From DASUPK01 sp036505735 (lineage in GTDB: Bacteria; Actinomycetota; Thermoleophilia; Solirubrobacterales; 70-9), in contig DASXSZ010000046.1 of assembly GCA_036505735.1 (NCBI GenBank), forward strand, positions 1-45,084: a stretch of DNA of 45,084 nt, written 5' to 3'. How positions within the stretch are numbered: the stretch's first letter is position 1; every line of letters starts with the position of its first letter. This document shows, one piece after another, positions 30,520-37,767 of the stretch. Made by a program: the position numbers and the translations under genes. The notes under the pieces were generated by a model, which ran no database searches, was not told where the DNA came from, and worked only from the letters and a program-made list of their open reading frames with translations.

Positions 30520-31467
30520 ATGAAGGTGTTCGTAGCCGGCGCTACAGGTGCTCTCGGCAAGGAGCTGGTGCCGATGCTGGTGGACCGGGGCCACGAGGTC
30601 ACGGGGATGACCCGCACGCCGGGGAAGCAGGACATGGTGAGCGCGATGGGCGCACGCCCGATGGTCGCGGACGCCCTCGATCCGGAGGGCGTCGCACAGG
30701 CGGTGGCCGAGGCCGAGCCGGAGGTGGTTATCCACCAGCTCACCGCGATCGACGCAGGGTCGATGAGCCGCAGCATCGACAAGATGTTCGCGCTCACCAA
30801 CCGGCTGCGGACCGAGGGCACCGATCACCTGCTCGCCGCGGCCCGGGCGGTCGGCGCGAGTCGGTTCATCGCGCAGAGCTTCGCTGGCTGGCCCTTCGAG
30901 CGCACGGGCGGCCCTGTCAAGACCGAGGAGGATCCCCTTCAGACCTCGCCACCCAAGACCGTCAGCCAGACGCTCGGCGCTATCCGCCGCCTGGAGGAGA
31001 CGGTCATCGGAGCCGACGGAATCGAGGGATTGGTTCTCCGCTACGGCGGCTTCTATGGCCCCGGGACATCGCTGGGCCTCAACCCGGATGGCGAGCAGAT
31101 CGAGATGTTTCGTAAGCGCCGGTTCCCCGTGGTCGGTAACGGCGCCGGGATCTGGTCCCTCGTGCACATCCAGGACGCGGCGTCGGCAACTGCTGCGGCA
31201 GTGGAGCGAGGCGAACCCGGCCTCTACAACGTGGTCGATGATGAGCCCGCTCCGGTCTCGGTCATCTTTCCGGAGCTGGCCAAGGCGATCGCCGCGAAGC
31301 CGCCACGTCACCTGCCGCGCTGGCTGGGGAGACTGCTCGCGGGCGAGGGAATGACGATCATGATGACCGAGGTGCGCGGAGCGTCGAACGCAAAAGCGAA
31401 GCGCGAGCTCGGCTGGGAACTGCGCTACCCGAGCTGGCGCCAGGGCTTCCAGGAGGGACTCGGATGA
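30520..31467 (+). CDS. NAD-dependent epimerase/dehydratase-like protein (ECF41-associated)
   Basis: A 315-residue atypical short-chain dehydrogenase. The Rossmann dinucleotide motif GATGALGKEL is at residues 7-16, VIHQLTAID near 72 corresponds to the NAD-contact strand, and RYGGFYGPGT to the substrate-side motif. The expected YxxxK is not evident, so catalysis is uncertain. ATG 30520 follows GAGGAGG. ECF41 sigma genes are characteristically linked to a carboxymuconolactone decarboxylase, oxidoreductase or epimerase (COE) gene that is their sole clear target; this gene fits that role. Its TGA overlaps the sigma factor ATG by ATGA. Confidence 0.85.
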   Translation: MKVFVAGATGALGKELVPMLVDRGHEVTGMTRTPGKQDMVSAMGARPMVADALDPEGVAQAVAEAEPEVVIHQLTAIDAGSMSRSIDKMFALTNRLRTEGTDHLLAAARAVGASRFIAQSFAGWPFERTGGPVKTEEDPLQTSPPKTVSQTLGAIRRLEETVIGADGIEGLVLRYGGFYGPGTSLGLNPDGEQIEMFRKRRFPVVGNGAGIWSLVHIQDAASATAAAVERGEPGLYNVVDDEPAPVSVIFPELAKAIAAKPPRHLPRWLGRLLAGEGMTIMMTEVRGASNAKAKRELGWELRYPSWRQGFQEGLG

Positions 31468-32396
31468 GCACCTCCGAGGCCGAGCTGCTCGACGACCTTC
31501 GCCCGAGGGCGTTCGCGATCGCCTACCGGATGCTGGGCTCGGTCAGCGAGGCCGAGGACGTGGTGCAGGAGGCGCTGCTGCGCGTCCACTCCGCGATCGA
31601 GGCCGGGGAGGAGATCTCCTCGCCGCGGGCGTACGCAGCCACCGTCGTCACCCGGCTGGCGATCGACGAGCTGCGCTCCGCGCGCGCCAGGCGGGAGACG
31701 TACGTCGGGGAATGGCTGCCGGAGCCGGTCGCGGAGCTCCCCGCCGAGGATCCCGCGCAGCACGCGGAGCTCGCCGACTCCCTCTCACTCGCCTTCCTGG
31801 TGGTGCTCGAGTCGCTGACGCCCGAGCAGCGGGCGGCGTTCCTGCTCCATGACGTCTTCGACTACGGCTACGCGGAGGTGGCCGAGATCGTGGGGACCAG
31901 CGAGCAGAACGCCCGGCAACTGGCCTCGCGTGCCCGCCGCCAGGTTCGGGACGGCCAGCCCCGCTTCGACCCATCCGCGGAGCAGCGCCAGAAGCTCGCC
32001 GCCAGCTTCTTCGCCGCGGCCGAGGAGGGGGACTTCGATTCGCTCGAGGCGATCCTGGCCGAGGACGTCGAGCTGCACGGCGACGGCGGCGGGCTAGCCC
32101 CGGCGATCAAGCGCCCGGTCTTCGGCCGCGCCAGGGTCGCGCAGATGCTGGGCAACTGGTGGCGGCTCGGCTTCCAGAAGATCGGCGGCATGGAGCTGCG
32201 CAGGGTGGTGGTCAACGGCCAGCCCGGCGCCGAGTACCTCGATTCCGATGGAAAGCTGATCGGGGTCATGTCGCTCGACATCGCCGACGGCAAGGTCAAG
32301 GCGATCCGCTCGATCGTCAACCCCGAGAAGCTCGACCACCTCGGTCCGGTCGCCGACGCGCAGGAGCTCTTCAGGCGGATTCGCGAATCACGCTAG
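31464..32396 (+). CDS. ECF41-group RNA polymerase sigma factor with SnoaL-like C-terminal domain
   Basis: A 310-residue extracytoplasmic-function sigma factor. Region 2 begins LRPRAFAIAYRMLGSVSEAE at about 12-31. Region 4 spans about 115-165 (SLTPEQRAAFLLHDVFDYGY). The ECF41 linker motif WLPEP is at 84-88. The ~130-residue C-terminal extension is the NTF2/SnoaL-like domain typical of the group, with DGGG at 207-210 and NPEKL at 286-290 (NPDKL in the family). The extension is known to regulate sigma activity in cis, replacing an anti-sigma factor. Because it lies downstream of its own predicted promoter and overlaps the target gene, positive autoregulation is likely. Confidence 0.93.
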   Translation: MSTSEAELLDDLRPRAFAIAYRMLGSVSEAEDVVQEALLRVHSAIEAGEEISSPRAYAATVVTRLAIDELRSARARRETYVGEWLPEPVAELPAEDPAQHAELADSLSLAFLVVLESLTPEQRAAFLLHDVFDYGYAEVAEIVGTSEQNARQLASRARRQVRDGQPRFDPSAEQRQKLAASFFAAAEEGDFDSLEAILAEDVELHGDGGGLAPAIKRPVFGRARVAQMLGNWWRLGFQKIGGMELRRVVVNGQPGAEYLDSDGKLIGVMSLDIADGKVKAIRSIVNPEKLDHLGPVADAQELFRRIRESR

Positions 32397-33749
32397 TCAG
32401 TCGGCGACCCGAGGAGCGCCCGCGATCACGTTGACGAAGTTCTCCAGGTGTTTCGTCGTCCAGCACTCGAAGGCCCCATCGCAGTAGGGCTCGTAAGCCG
32501 CCATCACCGAGTCACCGTAGTTCCAGTAGAGCTTGGGCTCCGGGTTGAGCCAGAAGGTTCGGCCGGCGTGCTCGGCGATCGCGCCGAATGTCCCGGCGTG
32601 CGGCTCGCGCCCGTTGGTGCGCGCGTCACCCAGCACGATCACGGTCGAGCGGGGACCGAGGTCCTCGGCGATCTCCTCGCCGAACTCCAGCCAGACGCGG
32701 CCGTAGTCGGTGTACCCGGAGACGTCGGCGACGCCGCCCTCGGACGAGACGCGCTCCGAGATCCGCCGGAAGTCGCGCTCGTGCTCGAAGATGTCGGTGA
32801 CCTCCGAGATCCGCTCGATGAAGACGAAGCTGCGCAGCTTGCGGAACGAGTCGTGCAGGGCGTGGAGCACGGAGAGGAAGAAGACGCTCGCGGAGCTCAC
32901 CGAGGTCGAGACGTCGCAGAGGACGTAGATCTCGGGCCGCCGGGGGCGCTTGGGCCGGTAGCGAAGCCGCAGTGGCACTCCGCCCGTTTCGAGCGACGCC
33001 CGCATCGTGCGGCGGACGTCGACCATCCGGCCCCGGTTGCGGCCCCGCTGCTCGTGGCCAAGGGTGGCGATCCGGCGCTTCAGCTGGGCGACGGCGCGAT
33101 GGACGGCGGCGAGGTCCTGGGCCGGGCTGGTGGGGAGGGTGCGGTCGAGCTCGGCAAGTGGCCGGGAGGGAGGGAGCTTGCCGGTGCGCTCGATGGTCGC
33201 CCGCTCCAACTCGCGGCGCAGGTAGCGCTCGAACTGCCGAACGTTATCCGGATCGAGAGCCTGCTCCGAGCCGTCGTCGCGACGGCCACGCGCCTGCAGG
33301 CCGAGGGCGCGGCGAATCCGCTGGACGTCGACGCCGATCACGCCCGAGCGTTCTCCGCGACGGCCGAAGGCGGTCATCGCCAGGCGGGCCAGGTCGCGCA
33401 TCTCGCCGTCGTTGCCCTCGGTGATTGCCCGGCGGATCGCCTCGCGAAGCTCGTCGAGGTCGATCCGGTCGCCGGCGCCCTCGTAGCGCTCGTCCTCGAT
33501 CCCGCGCTCGAGGGCCTCGGACTCCGCGGCGCGGAAGAAGTGACGGTCGAAGAGCAGCTCGAAGATCCGCCGGTCTTCCTGGGACTTGGCGACCGTGGCC
33601 GCCAGGGATTCGCGGAAGTCCCGCTGATCCGTCCAGCTCACTTCGTCGAGCGCCGAGAAGGCGTCGAGGATCTCGGAGGTGCCCACGGCTACGCCCTCCG
33701 AGCGGAGGTCCTCGAAGAAGGCGAGCAGGCTGCTCGCGGTGGTGGACAC
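32397..33749 (-). CDS. VWA-domain (CoxE-like) protein paired with MoxR
   Basis: A 450-residue cytoplasmic protein. The C-terminal von Willebrand A domain has a complete MIDAS site: DVSTS (Asp279, Ser281, Ser283), a Thr in GYTDYGRVW and an Asp in LGDARTNG. The N-terminal ~250 residues are helical and charged, as in CoxE/YehP-type proteins. The frame runs on upstream for ~230 codons over the MoxR gene, but GTG 33749 follows GGGAG and comes 2 nt after the MoxR stop, so I start it there. MoxR-VWA pairs act as chaperones that insert metals or remodel protein complexes. The client is not visible nearby. It abuts the sigma factor gene with no gap. Confidence 0.88.
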   Translation of the reverse strand: MSTTASSLLAFFEDLRSEGVAVGTSEILDAFSALDEVSWTDQRDFRESLAATVAKSQEDRRIFELLFDRHFFRAAESEALERGIEDERYEGAGDRIDLDELREAIRRAITEGNDGEMRDLARLAMTAFGRRGERSGVIGVDVQRIRRALGLQARGRRDDGSEQALDPDNVRQFERYLRRELERATIERTGKLPPSRPLAELDRTLPTSPAQDLAAVHRAVAQLKRRIATLGHEQRGRNRGRMVDVRRTMRASLETGGVPLRLRYRPKRPRRPEIYVLCDVSTSVSSASVFFLSVLHALHDSFRKLRSFVFIERISEVTDIFEHERDFRRISERVSSEGGVADVSGYTDYGRVWLEFGEEIAEDLGPRSTVIVLGDARTNGREPHAGTFGAIAEHAGRTFWLNPEPKLYWNYGDSVMAAYEPYCDGAFECWTTKHLENFVNVIAGAPRVAD

Positions 33750-33751
33750 GG

Positions 33752-34696
33752 TCAGCTCCCAGTTGAGCCGGGCGGGGTGATGCCGCCCGTGACGCCGTCG
33801 CCGAGCTTGACCGCGACCCGCTCGGCGACCATGTCGATGTCCGAGCGGTGCTTCACCAGGATGCTCATGGACTGCTCGAAGGTCTCGCGGTCGATGTCCT
33901 CGGAGCCGATCAGGAGCAGGGTCCGGGCCCAGTCGATTGACTCGGCGATCGAGGGCGGCTTCTTCAGGTCGAGCTGGCGGATCATGTGGACGATCTCGAC
34001 CAGTCGCCGCGCCAGGCCCTCGTCCAGCTCCGGCGTGTGCAGCCGGACGATCTCGAGTTCGCGCTCGACCGACGGATAGTCGAGCCAGAGGTAGAGGCAG
34101 CGGCGCTTGAGCGCCTCGGTCAGCTCGCGCGAGTTGTTCGAGGTCAGCACCACGATCGGCCGCGTGCGCGCCTCGATCACGCCGAGCTCCGGAATCGAGA
34201 TCTGGAAGTCCGAGAGAACCTCGAGGAGCATCGCCTCGAACTCCTGGTCGGTCTTGTCGATCTCGTCGATGAGCAGGACGACGGCGTCGTCGGCACTGAT
34301 CGCCTCGAGCAGCGGCCGGGTGAAGAGGAAGTCCTCCGAGAAGATGTCGCCTCGGGTCCGCTCCCAGGACCCCTCGGCCGCCTCGGCCGGCTCGGCCTCG
34401 CCGGCCGCTTCGGCCTGGATCCGCAGCAGCTGCTTGCGGTAGTTCCACTCATAAAGTGCTTTGGCCTCGTCGAGGCCCTCGTAGCACTGCAGTCGCACCA
34501 GCCTCCGCTCGGTGAAGCGCGAGAGCGCCTTGGCGAGCTCGGTCTTGCCGACGCCCGCGGGGCCCTCGACGAGGACCGGCTTGCCCAGCCGCTGGGCGAG
34601 GAAGGAGACGAGCGCAGCGGCCTCGTCGGCCAGGTAGCCCACCTGGCCGAGTCCCTCGCGGACCTGGGCGACCGACTGCGGCTGGGGCTCCGGCAT
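33752..34696 (-). CDS. MoxR-family AAA+ ATPase (CoxD-like)
   Basis: A 314-residue AAA+ ATPase. Walker A is GPAGVGKT at 45-52, Walker B VLLIDEIDK near 140, sensor 1 VVLTSNNSRELTEALKRR, and the lid domain follows. A 20-residue Glu/Ala-rich insertion precedes Walker B (about 90-110). It is expected to form hexamers that work with the VWA protein encoded 2 nt downstream. The ATG is preceded by TATCAT at seven nt, so the mRNA may be leaderless; the divergent membrane gene starts only 24 bp away. Confidence 0.92.
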   Translation of the reverse strand: MPEPQPQSVAQVREGLGQVGYLADEAAALVSFLAQRLGKPVLVEGPAGVGKTELAKALSRFTERRLVRLQCYEGLDEAKALYEWNYRKQLLRIQAEAAGEAEPAEAAEGSWERTRGDIFSEDFLFTRPLLEAISADDAVVLLIDEIDKTDQEFEAMLLEVLSDFQISIPELGVIEARTRPIVVLTSNNSRELTEALKRRCLYLWLDYPSVERELEIVRLHTPELDEGLARRLVEIVHMIRQLDLKKPPSIAESIDWARTLLLIGSEDIDRETFEQSMSILVKHRSDIDMVAERVAVKLGDGVTGGITPPGSTGS

Positions 34697-34720
34697 CTGG
34701 GGGATGATAGATAGCGCGCC

Positions 34721-34918
34721 ATGTTCGCCATCGCCCTGCCCGACTCGCTCGGCCCGTACGCCGTGCTACTCGCCATCGGATTCCTGATCGGCTGGTACGG
34801 CCACGGCGCGCGGAGCAACTGGCTGATCGCCTTCGGGATCGTCGTCATCCTGGCCGCGATCGGCCTGCTGCAGCTGGCGATCGCCACGCACAACGGCCGG
34901 GCACCGACAGGTTTTTGA
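34721..34918 (+). CDS. Small two-helix membrane protein of unknown function
   Basis: A 65-residue hydrophobic protein with two predicted TM helices, SLGPYAVLLAIGFLIGWYG (about 9-27) and NWLIAFGIVVILAAIGLLQL (about 33-52), joined by the basic loop HGARS. No family is recognised. It is divergent from the MoxR gene and just upstream of PPK2. Short size limits confidence, but the clean hydrophobic pattern and frame support coding. Confidence 0.6.
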   Translation: MFAIALPDSLGPYAVLLAIGFLIGWYGHGARSNWLIAFGIVVILAAIGLLQLAIATHNGRAPTGF

Positions 34919-34954
34919 TGATCGTCGGTGTGGATGAGGAAGCCTTCTAGGTGC

Positions 34955-35728
34955 ATGGGCGTCCTCGACGACGTCGACCTGACGCTCAAGCTCTCGCGGG
35001 AGGAGGAGGCAGAGCGGCTCGAGCGCGCCTGGACTCGGCTAACACAGCTCCGGCTCACGCTTGGAGGGCTGATCGGCGGCGGAGAGCTCGGGCCGCCCGT
35101 GTGCGTGACCTTCGAGGGCGGGGATGCCTCAGGCAAGGGAGGGGCGATAAGGCGGCTTGTTGCACAGCTCGATCCGCGGCACGTCCGGGTCGTGCAATTC
35201 GCCGCCCCGACCCACGATGAGAAGCGCCACCACTTCCTCTGGCGCTTCTGGCCGTCGCTGCCCGGGTGGGGAGGGATGGCGGTCTTCGACCGCTCCTGGT
35301 ATGGGCGGGTGCTGGTGGAACGCGTCGAGGGGCTCGCGACCCGCGAGCAGTGGCTGCGCGCCTACGACGAGATCAACGGCTTCGAGCGCACTCTGGCCGA
35401 CGAGGGGATGATCCTGATCAAGTTCTGGCTGCACATCTCCGGCGACGAGCAGCTCAAGCGCTTCAAGAGACGGGAGAAGGACCCTCTGAAGAGCTGGAAG
35501 CTCACCGATGAGGACTGGCGCAACCGCGAGAAGCGGGCGGAGTACAAGCAGGCCGTCGAGGACATGGTGGCCAGGACGAGCATCGAGCCCCACGCGCGCT
35601 GGCACCTGATCCCCGCAGAGTCGAAGCGCTACGCGCGGGTCGCGGTGATCGAGACGGTGATCGCCGACATCGAGGCGGGGATGCGCCGCCACGGGGTGGA
35701 GCCGCCACCACCGATCGACGCCGGCTGA
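34955..35728 (+). CDS. ppk2: Polyphosphate kinase 2 family protein (polyphosphate:nucleotide phosphotransferase)
   Basis: A 257-residue single-domain PPK2. Walker A is FEGGDASGKGG at 53-63, the Walker B/lid segment is VFDRSWYGRVLVERVEG, and KRREKDPLKSWKLTDEDW and HLIPAESKRYAR are family signatures. PPK2 enzymes transfer phosphate between polyphosphate and nucleoside mono- or diphosphates; which nucleotide is used cannot be told with confidence. I prefer ATG 34955; GTG 34928 and ATG 34934 are in frame but lack ribosome-binding sites. The CYTH and CHAD genes 4.5 kb upstream suggest a local interest in polyphosphate. Confidence 0.92.
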   Translation: MGVLDDVDLTLKLSREEEAERLERAWTRLTQLRLTLGGLIGGGELGPPVCVTFEGGDASGKGGAIRRLVAQLDPRHVRVVQFAAPTHDEKRHHFLWRFWPSLPGWGGMAVFDRSWYGRVLVERVEGLATREQWLRAYDEINGFERTLADEGMILIKFWLHISGDEQLKRFKRREKDPLKSWKLTDEDWRNREKRAEYKQAVEDMVARTSIEPHARWHLIPAESKRYARVAVIETVIADIEAGMRRHGVEPPPPIDAG

Positions 35729-35752
35729 CTGGGTCTCTGGTACTAGTTGTCC

Positions 35753-36226
35753 ATGGGAGGAAACACACGTGGGGTCGCTGTCGGGGCGGGTGAAGGGGAG
35801 CGCAGCCGAAGTCCGCTCGGGGGCGATCTGACGTTCCTCGTCAGGGGCGAGCAATCGGATGGAGCGCTAGCCGCCATGGAGGTGGTGGCTCCCCCGGGCG
35901 ACGGACCACCGCTGCACGTCCACAATCGCGAGGACGAGACGGTCTACATGCTCGCGGGGGAGTTCCGCTGGAAGCTCGGGGACGAGCTCAGCTCCACCGG
36001 GCCCGGCTCCTTCGTCTTCATCCCGCGCGGGCTGCAGCACACCTGGCAGAACGTGGGCGATCAGCCCGGCAGGATGCTGATCACGTTCGCACCGGCGGGC
36101 ATGGAGCGTTTCTTCGAGAGCCTCTCGACGCTCACGGAGTTCGACATGGACGCCTTCCGGAGCGCCGCCGCCGAGCACGGCATGGACGTGGTCGGCCCCC
36201 CGTTGGCCGAGTCGGACCCCCTCTAG
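35753..36226 (+). CDS. Cupin-domain protein
   Basis: A 158-residue single-cupin protein. Motif 1 is PPLHVHNREDETVYMLAGEF, with His-His-Glu metal ligands, and motif 2 is PGSFVFIPRGLQHTWQN with the last His. It should bind a divalent metal in a small beta barrel; the C-terminal ~45 residues are helical. The substrate is unknown; quercetinase-like and polyketide-associated cupins have this shape. TACTAG at 35741-35746 lies 6 nt before the ATG, so the transcript may be leaderless. Confidence 0.85.
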   Translation: MGGNTRGVAVGAGEGERSRSPLGGDLTFLVRGEQSDGALAAMEVVAPPGDGPPLHVHNREDETVYMLAGEFRWKLGDELSSTGPGSFVFIPRGLQHTWQNVGDQPGRMLITFAPAGMERFFESLSTLTEFDMDAFRSAAAEHGMDVVGPPLAESDPL

Positions 36227-36296
36227 TCGCCCCCTACTCGCCGCGGGATCGGTGCCGGTCGGCCGCTCGGCTCGGCGGTGGATTGTCGCCATCCGG

Positions 36297-36761
36297 CTAA
36301 TCCGGAGGCTGCGGGCGCTTGGCCTTCTCCCGCGGGCGCATCCGCAGGCCCGCCATCACGATGATCACCGCCCCGGCCAGCGCGACGAAGATCGCGTAGT
36401 GGAGGTTGTACGGCTCATCGTGCCCGGCCAGGGTGAACCGGGGCCGGTCGGCGATCCGGTAGAGCACGATCAGCGCCGCCCAGCATCCCGCGACGACGAA
36501 GAGGGCCCACTCGCGCAGCGGCCGCGGTGGCACCCAGCCGCCGCCCCCCTGGAGCGCGAGGAAGGTGGTCGCCGCCGCGATCAGGACGAGCGCGGCCTCC
36601 GCCCAGCCGAACGCGCCGATCCCGGTCAGGACCAGATCGTTTGAGATCGGGGACTCGTACCAGGGCAGCAGCAGGCTGCCGACCATCACCGCGGCGCCGA
36701 TCACAGCGATGCGCTCGTTGCCGCCGAGGCCGCGCAGGTCGCGAAGCAGCTGGCGAGGCAG
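36297..36761 (-). CDS. Four-helix membrane protein of unknown function
   Basis: About 154 residues with four TM helices: ERIAVIGAAVMVGSLLLPWY, AEAALVLIAAATTFLALQ, EWALFVVAGCWAALIVLYRI and YAIFVALAGAVIIVMAGL, ending in a Lys/Arg/Pro tail. The start is unresolved. After the DUF2203 stop the frame offers no ATG, GTG or TTG near the right place, only CTG (36761) before PRQLLRDLRGLGG; the nearest ATG (36905) would overlap the neighbour by about 130 nt. It is last in the EVE-DUF2203 operon. Confidence 0.6.
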   Translation of the reverse strand: MPRQLLRDLRGLGGNERIAVIGAAVMVGSLLLPWYESPISNDLVLTGIGAFGWAEAALVLIAAATTFLALQGGGGWVPPRPLREWALFVVAGCWAALIVLYRIADRPRFTLAGHDEPYNLHYAIFVALAGAVIIVMAGLRMRPREKAKRPQPPD

Positions 36762-36774
36762 CGACGTGACTCGC

Positions 36775-37176
36775 TCAGTCGAGCGGCTCGCGGCCACCGT
36801 AGCCCGCGTCCATGTCGTGCCAGTGCCCGACGTCGTCCTCGTCGAGCTCCCAGCAGAGGTAGACCTCGCGCCCGTCGAGCAGCGCGGGAAAGTCCACCAG
36901 GCCACGATCGATGTCGCGCAGGACGATCCCGGATTGCTCGATCGTCTCGAGCAACCGTCGGACCTCGAGGAAAGCGATGCCGACCTGCCGGCCCACCTCG
37001 CCCCCGCCGTTGGTCGGCGCGGCCTCGGAGAGCGCCTCGTGCGCCTCGGCGTCGGTGAGCTCGTCCTTGGCCCCCCGCAGCTGGCGGAGCAGCGCCTTGA
37101 GCTGGGGCAGCAGGGCGTTCGCCTCCGCGCGGGTGAAGTGGCGCTCGTGGACGAGCTCGATGCCCTCGTCGCTCAC
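36775..37176 (-). CDS. DUF2203-family protein
   Basis: A 133-residue protein matching DUF2203: the start HERHFTRAEANALLPQLKAL, a helical hairpin, then GIVLRDIDRGLVDFPALLDG and REVYLCWELDED followed by WHDMDAGYGGREPL. Family members are small cytoplasmic proteins of unknown function; the conserved acidic and His residues at the end may bind metal. GTG 37176 overlaps the EVE-domain stop as GTGA, so the two are translationally coupled. Confidence 0.88.
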   Translation of the reverse strand: MSDEGIELVHERHFTRAEANALLPQLKALLRQLRGAKDELTDAEAHEALSEAAPTNGGGEVGRQVGIAFLEVRRLLETIEQSGIVLRDIDRGLVDFPALLDGREVYLCWELDEDDVGHWHDMDAGYGGREPLD

Positions 37177-37646
37177 GCCCGGGCCGCGGAGGTCTTGGAG
37201 GTGAGGCGCTGGTGGAGCAGCTCCGCGTCGGCCTCGCCGATGGTTCGCAGCTGGCCCTGGAAGGCGAGGTGCCAGTGGTCGGGTGGCCACTTTCGGACGT
37301 GCTCGAGCTCGGTCGCCAGCTCCTCGGCGGGTATGAACTCCTCCTCGGGGAGGATGAGGATCGGCTCGGCCTCGACCCGCCATGGATAGGCCTCCGGCTT
37401 CTTCCTGCTCTTCGGAGGCCAGATCGGGGTGCGGTCCTCGAACATCTCCGACTTCACCCGCGCCAGGCCGCCGAACGCCTGGACCCCGGTGACGTAGAAG
37501 AAGATCTCGTCGCCCGGCTCGAACTCCTCCGCCTGACGGCGCCGGCGCTCCTTGAAGCCGATCACGTCGAAGCCGCGCTCGACGTTGATCCGAAAGTTCT
37601 CGAGCGAGCCGGTGAGGATCCAGCTCGTGGCGCCGTCGGCGTTCAC
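37173..37646 (-). CDS. EVE-domain (PUA/YTH-like) protein
   Basis: A 157-residue single EVE domain: SWILTGSLENFRINVERGFD, GFKERRRRQAEEFEPGDEIFFYVTG, VQAFGGLARVKSEMF and a C-terminal WHLAFQGQLRTI. EVE domains fold like PUA/YTH and are thought to bind modified bases in DNA or RNA; some accompany restriction systems, others housekeeping genes. None of the usual restriction partners is present. The GTG start lacks a strong ribosome-binding site. It heads a compact operon with DUF2203 and a membrane protein. Confidence 0.85.
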   Translation of the reverse strand: MNADGATSWILTGSLENFRINVERGFDVIGFKERRRRQAEEFEPGDEIFFYVTGVQAFGGLARVKSEMFEDRTPIWPPKSRKKPEAYPWRVEAEPILILPEEEFIPAEELATELEHVRKWPPDHWHLAFQGQLRTIGEADAELLHQRLTSKTSAARA

Positions 37647-37653
37647 GGAGCGA

Positions 37654-37767
37654 TTGTATGTAGCGGTGACCAGCTCGGAGGCTCGATCGATTGAGGACCT
37701 CCTTCAGGAGGCCTGGAGCCTCATGGCTCCGAAGCGGCTGGTCGACGACGCGATCGGCGGCAGCTAG
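37654..37767 (+). pseudogene. C-terminal remnant of an MmcQ/YjbR-family protein
   Basis: The plus-strand frame ends with SIEDLLQEAWSLMAPKRLVD and a TAG at 37765-37767. This matches the usual C-terminal helix of MmcQ/YjbR proteins (ELL.EAWRL.APKRLV). Only about 37 codons remain, from TTG 37654 or GTG 37666, so about three quarters of the gene is gone. It lies between two minus-strand genes and overlaps the last bases of the cyclase gene. Confidence 0.45.

Noticed and set aside
30520..31467. The epimerase-like protein as the ceramide-pathway reductase (bCerR)
   Set aside because: Its promoter and overlap with the sigma factor mark it as the ECF41-associated COE gene, and it is 6 kb from the Spt-like gene.
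33750..34448. N-terminal extension of the VWA protein over the MoxR gene
   Set aside because: The extension is an out-of-frame reading of the MoxR coding sequence; GTG 33749 has a proper ribosome-binding site just after the MoxR stop.
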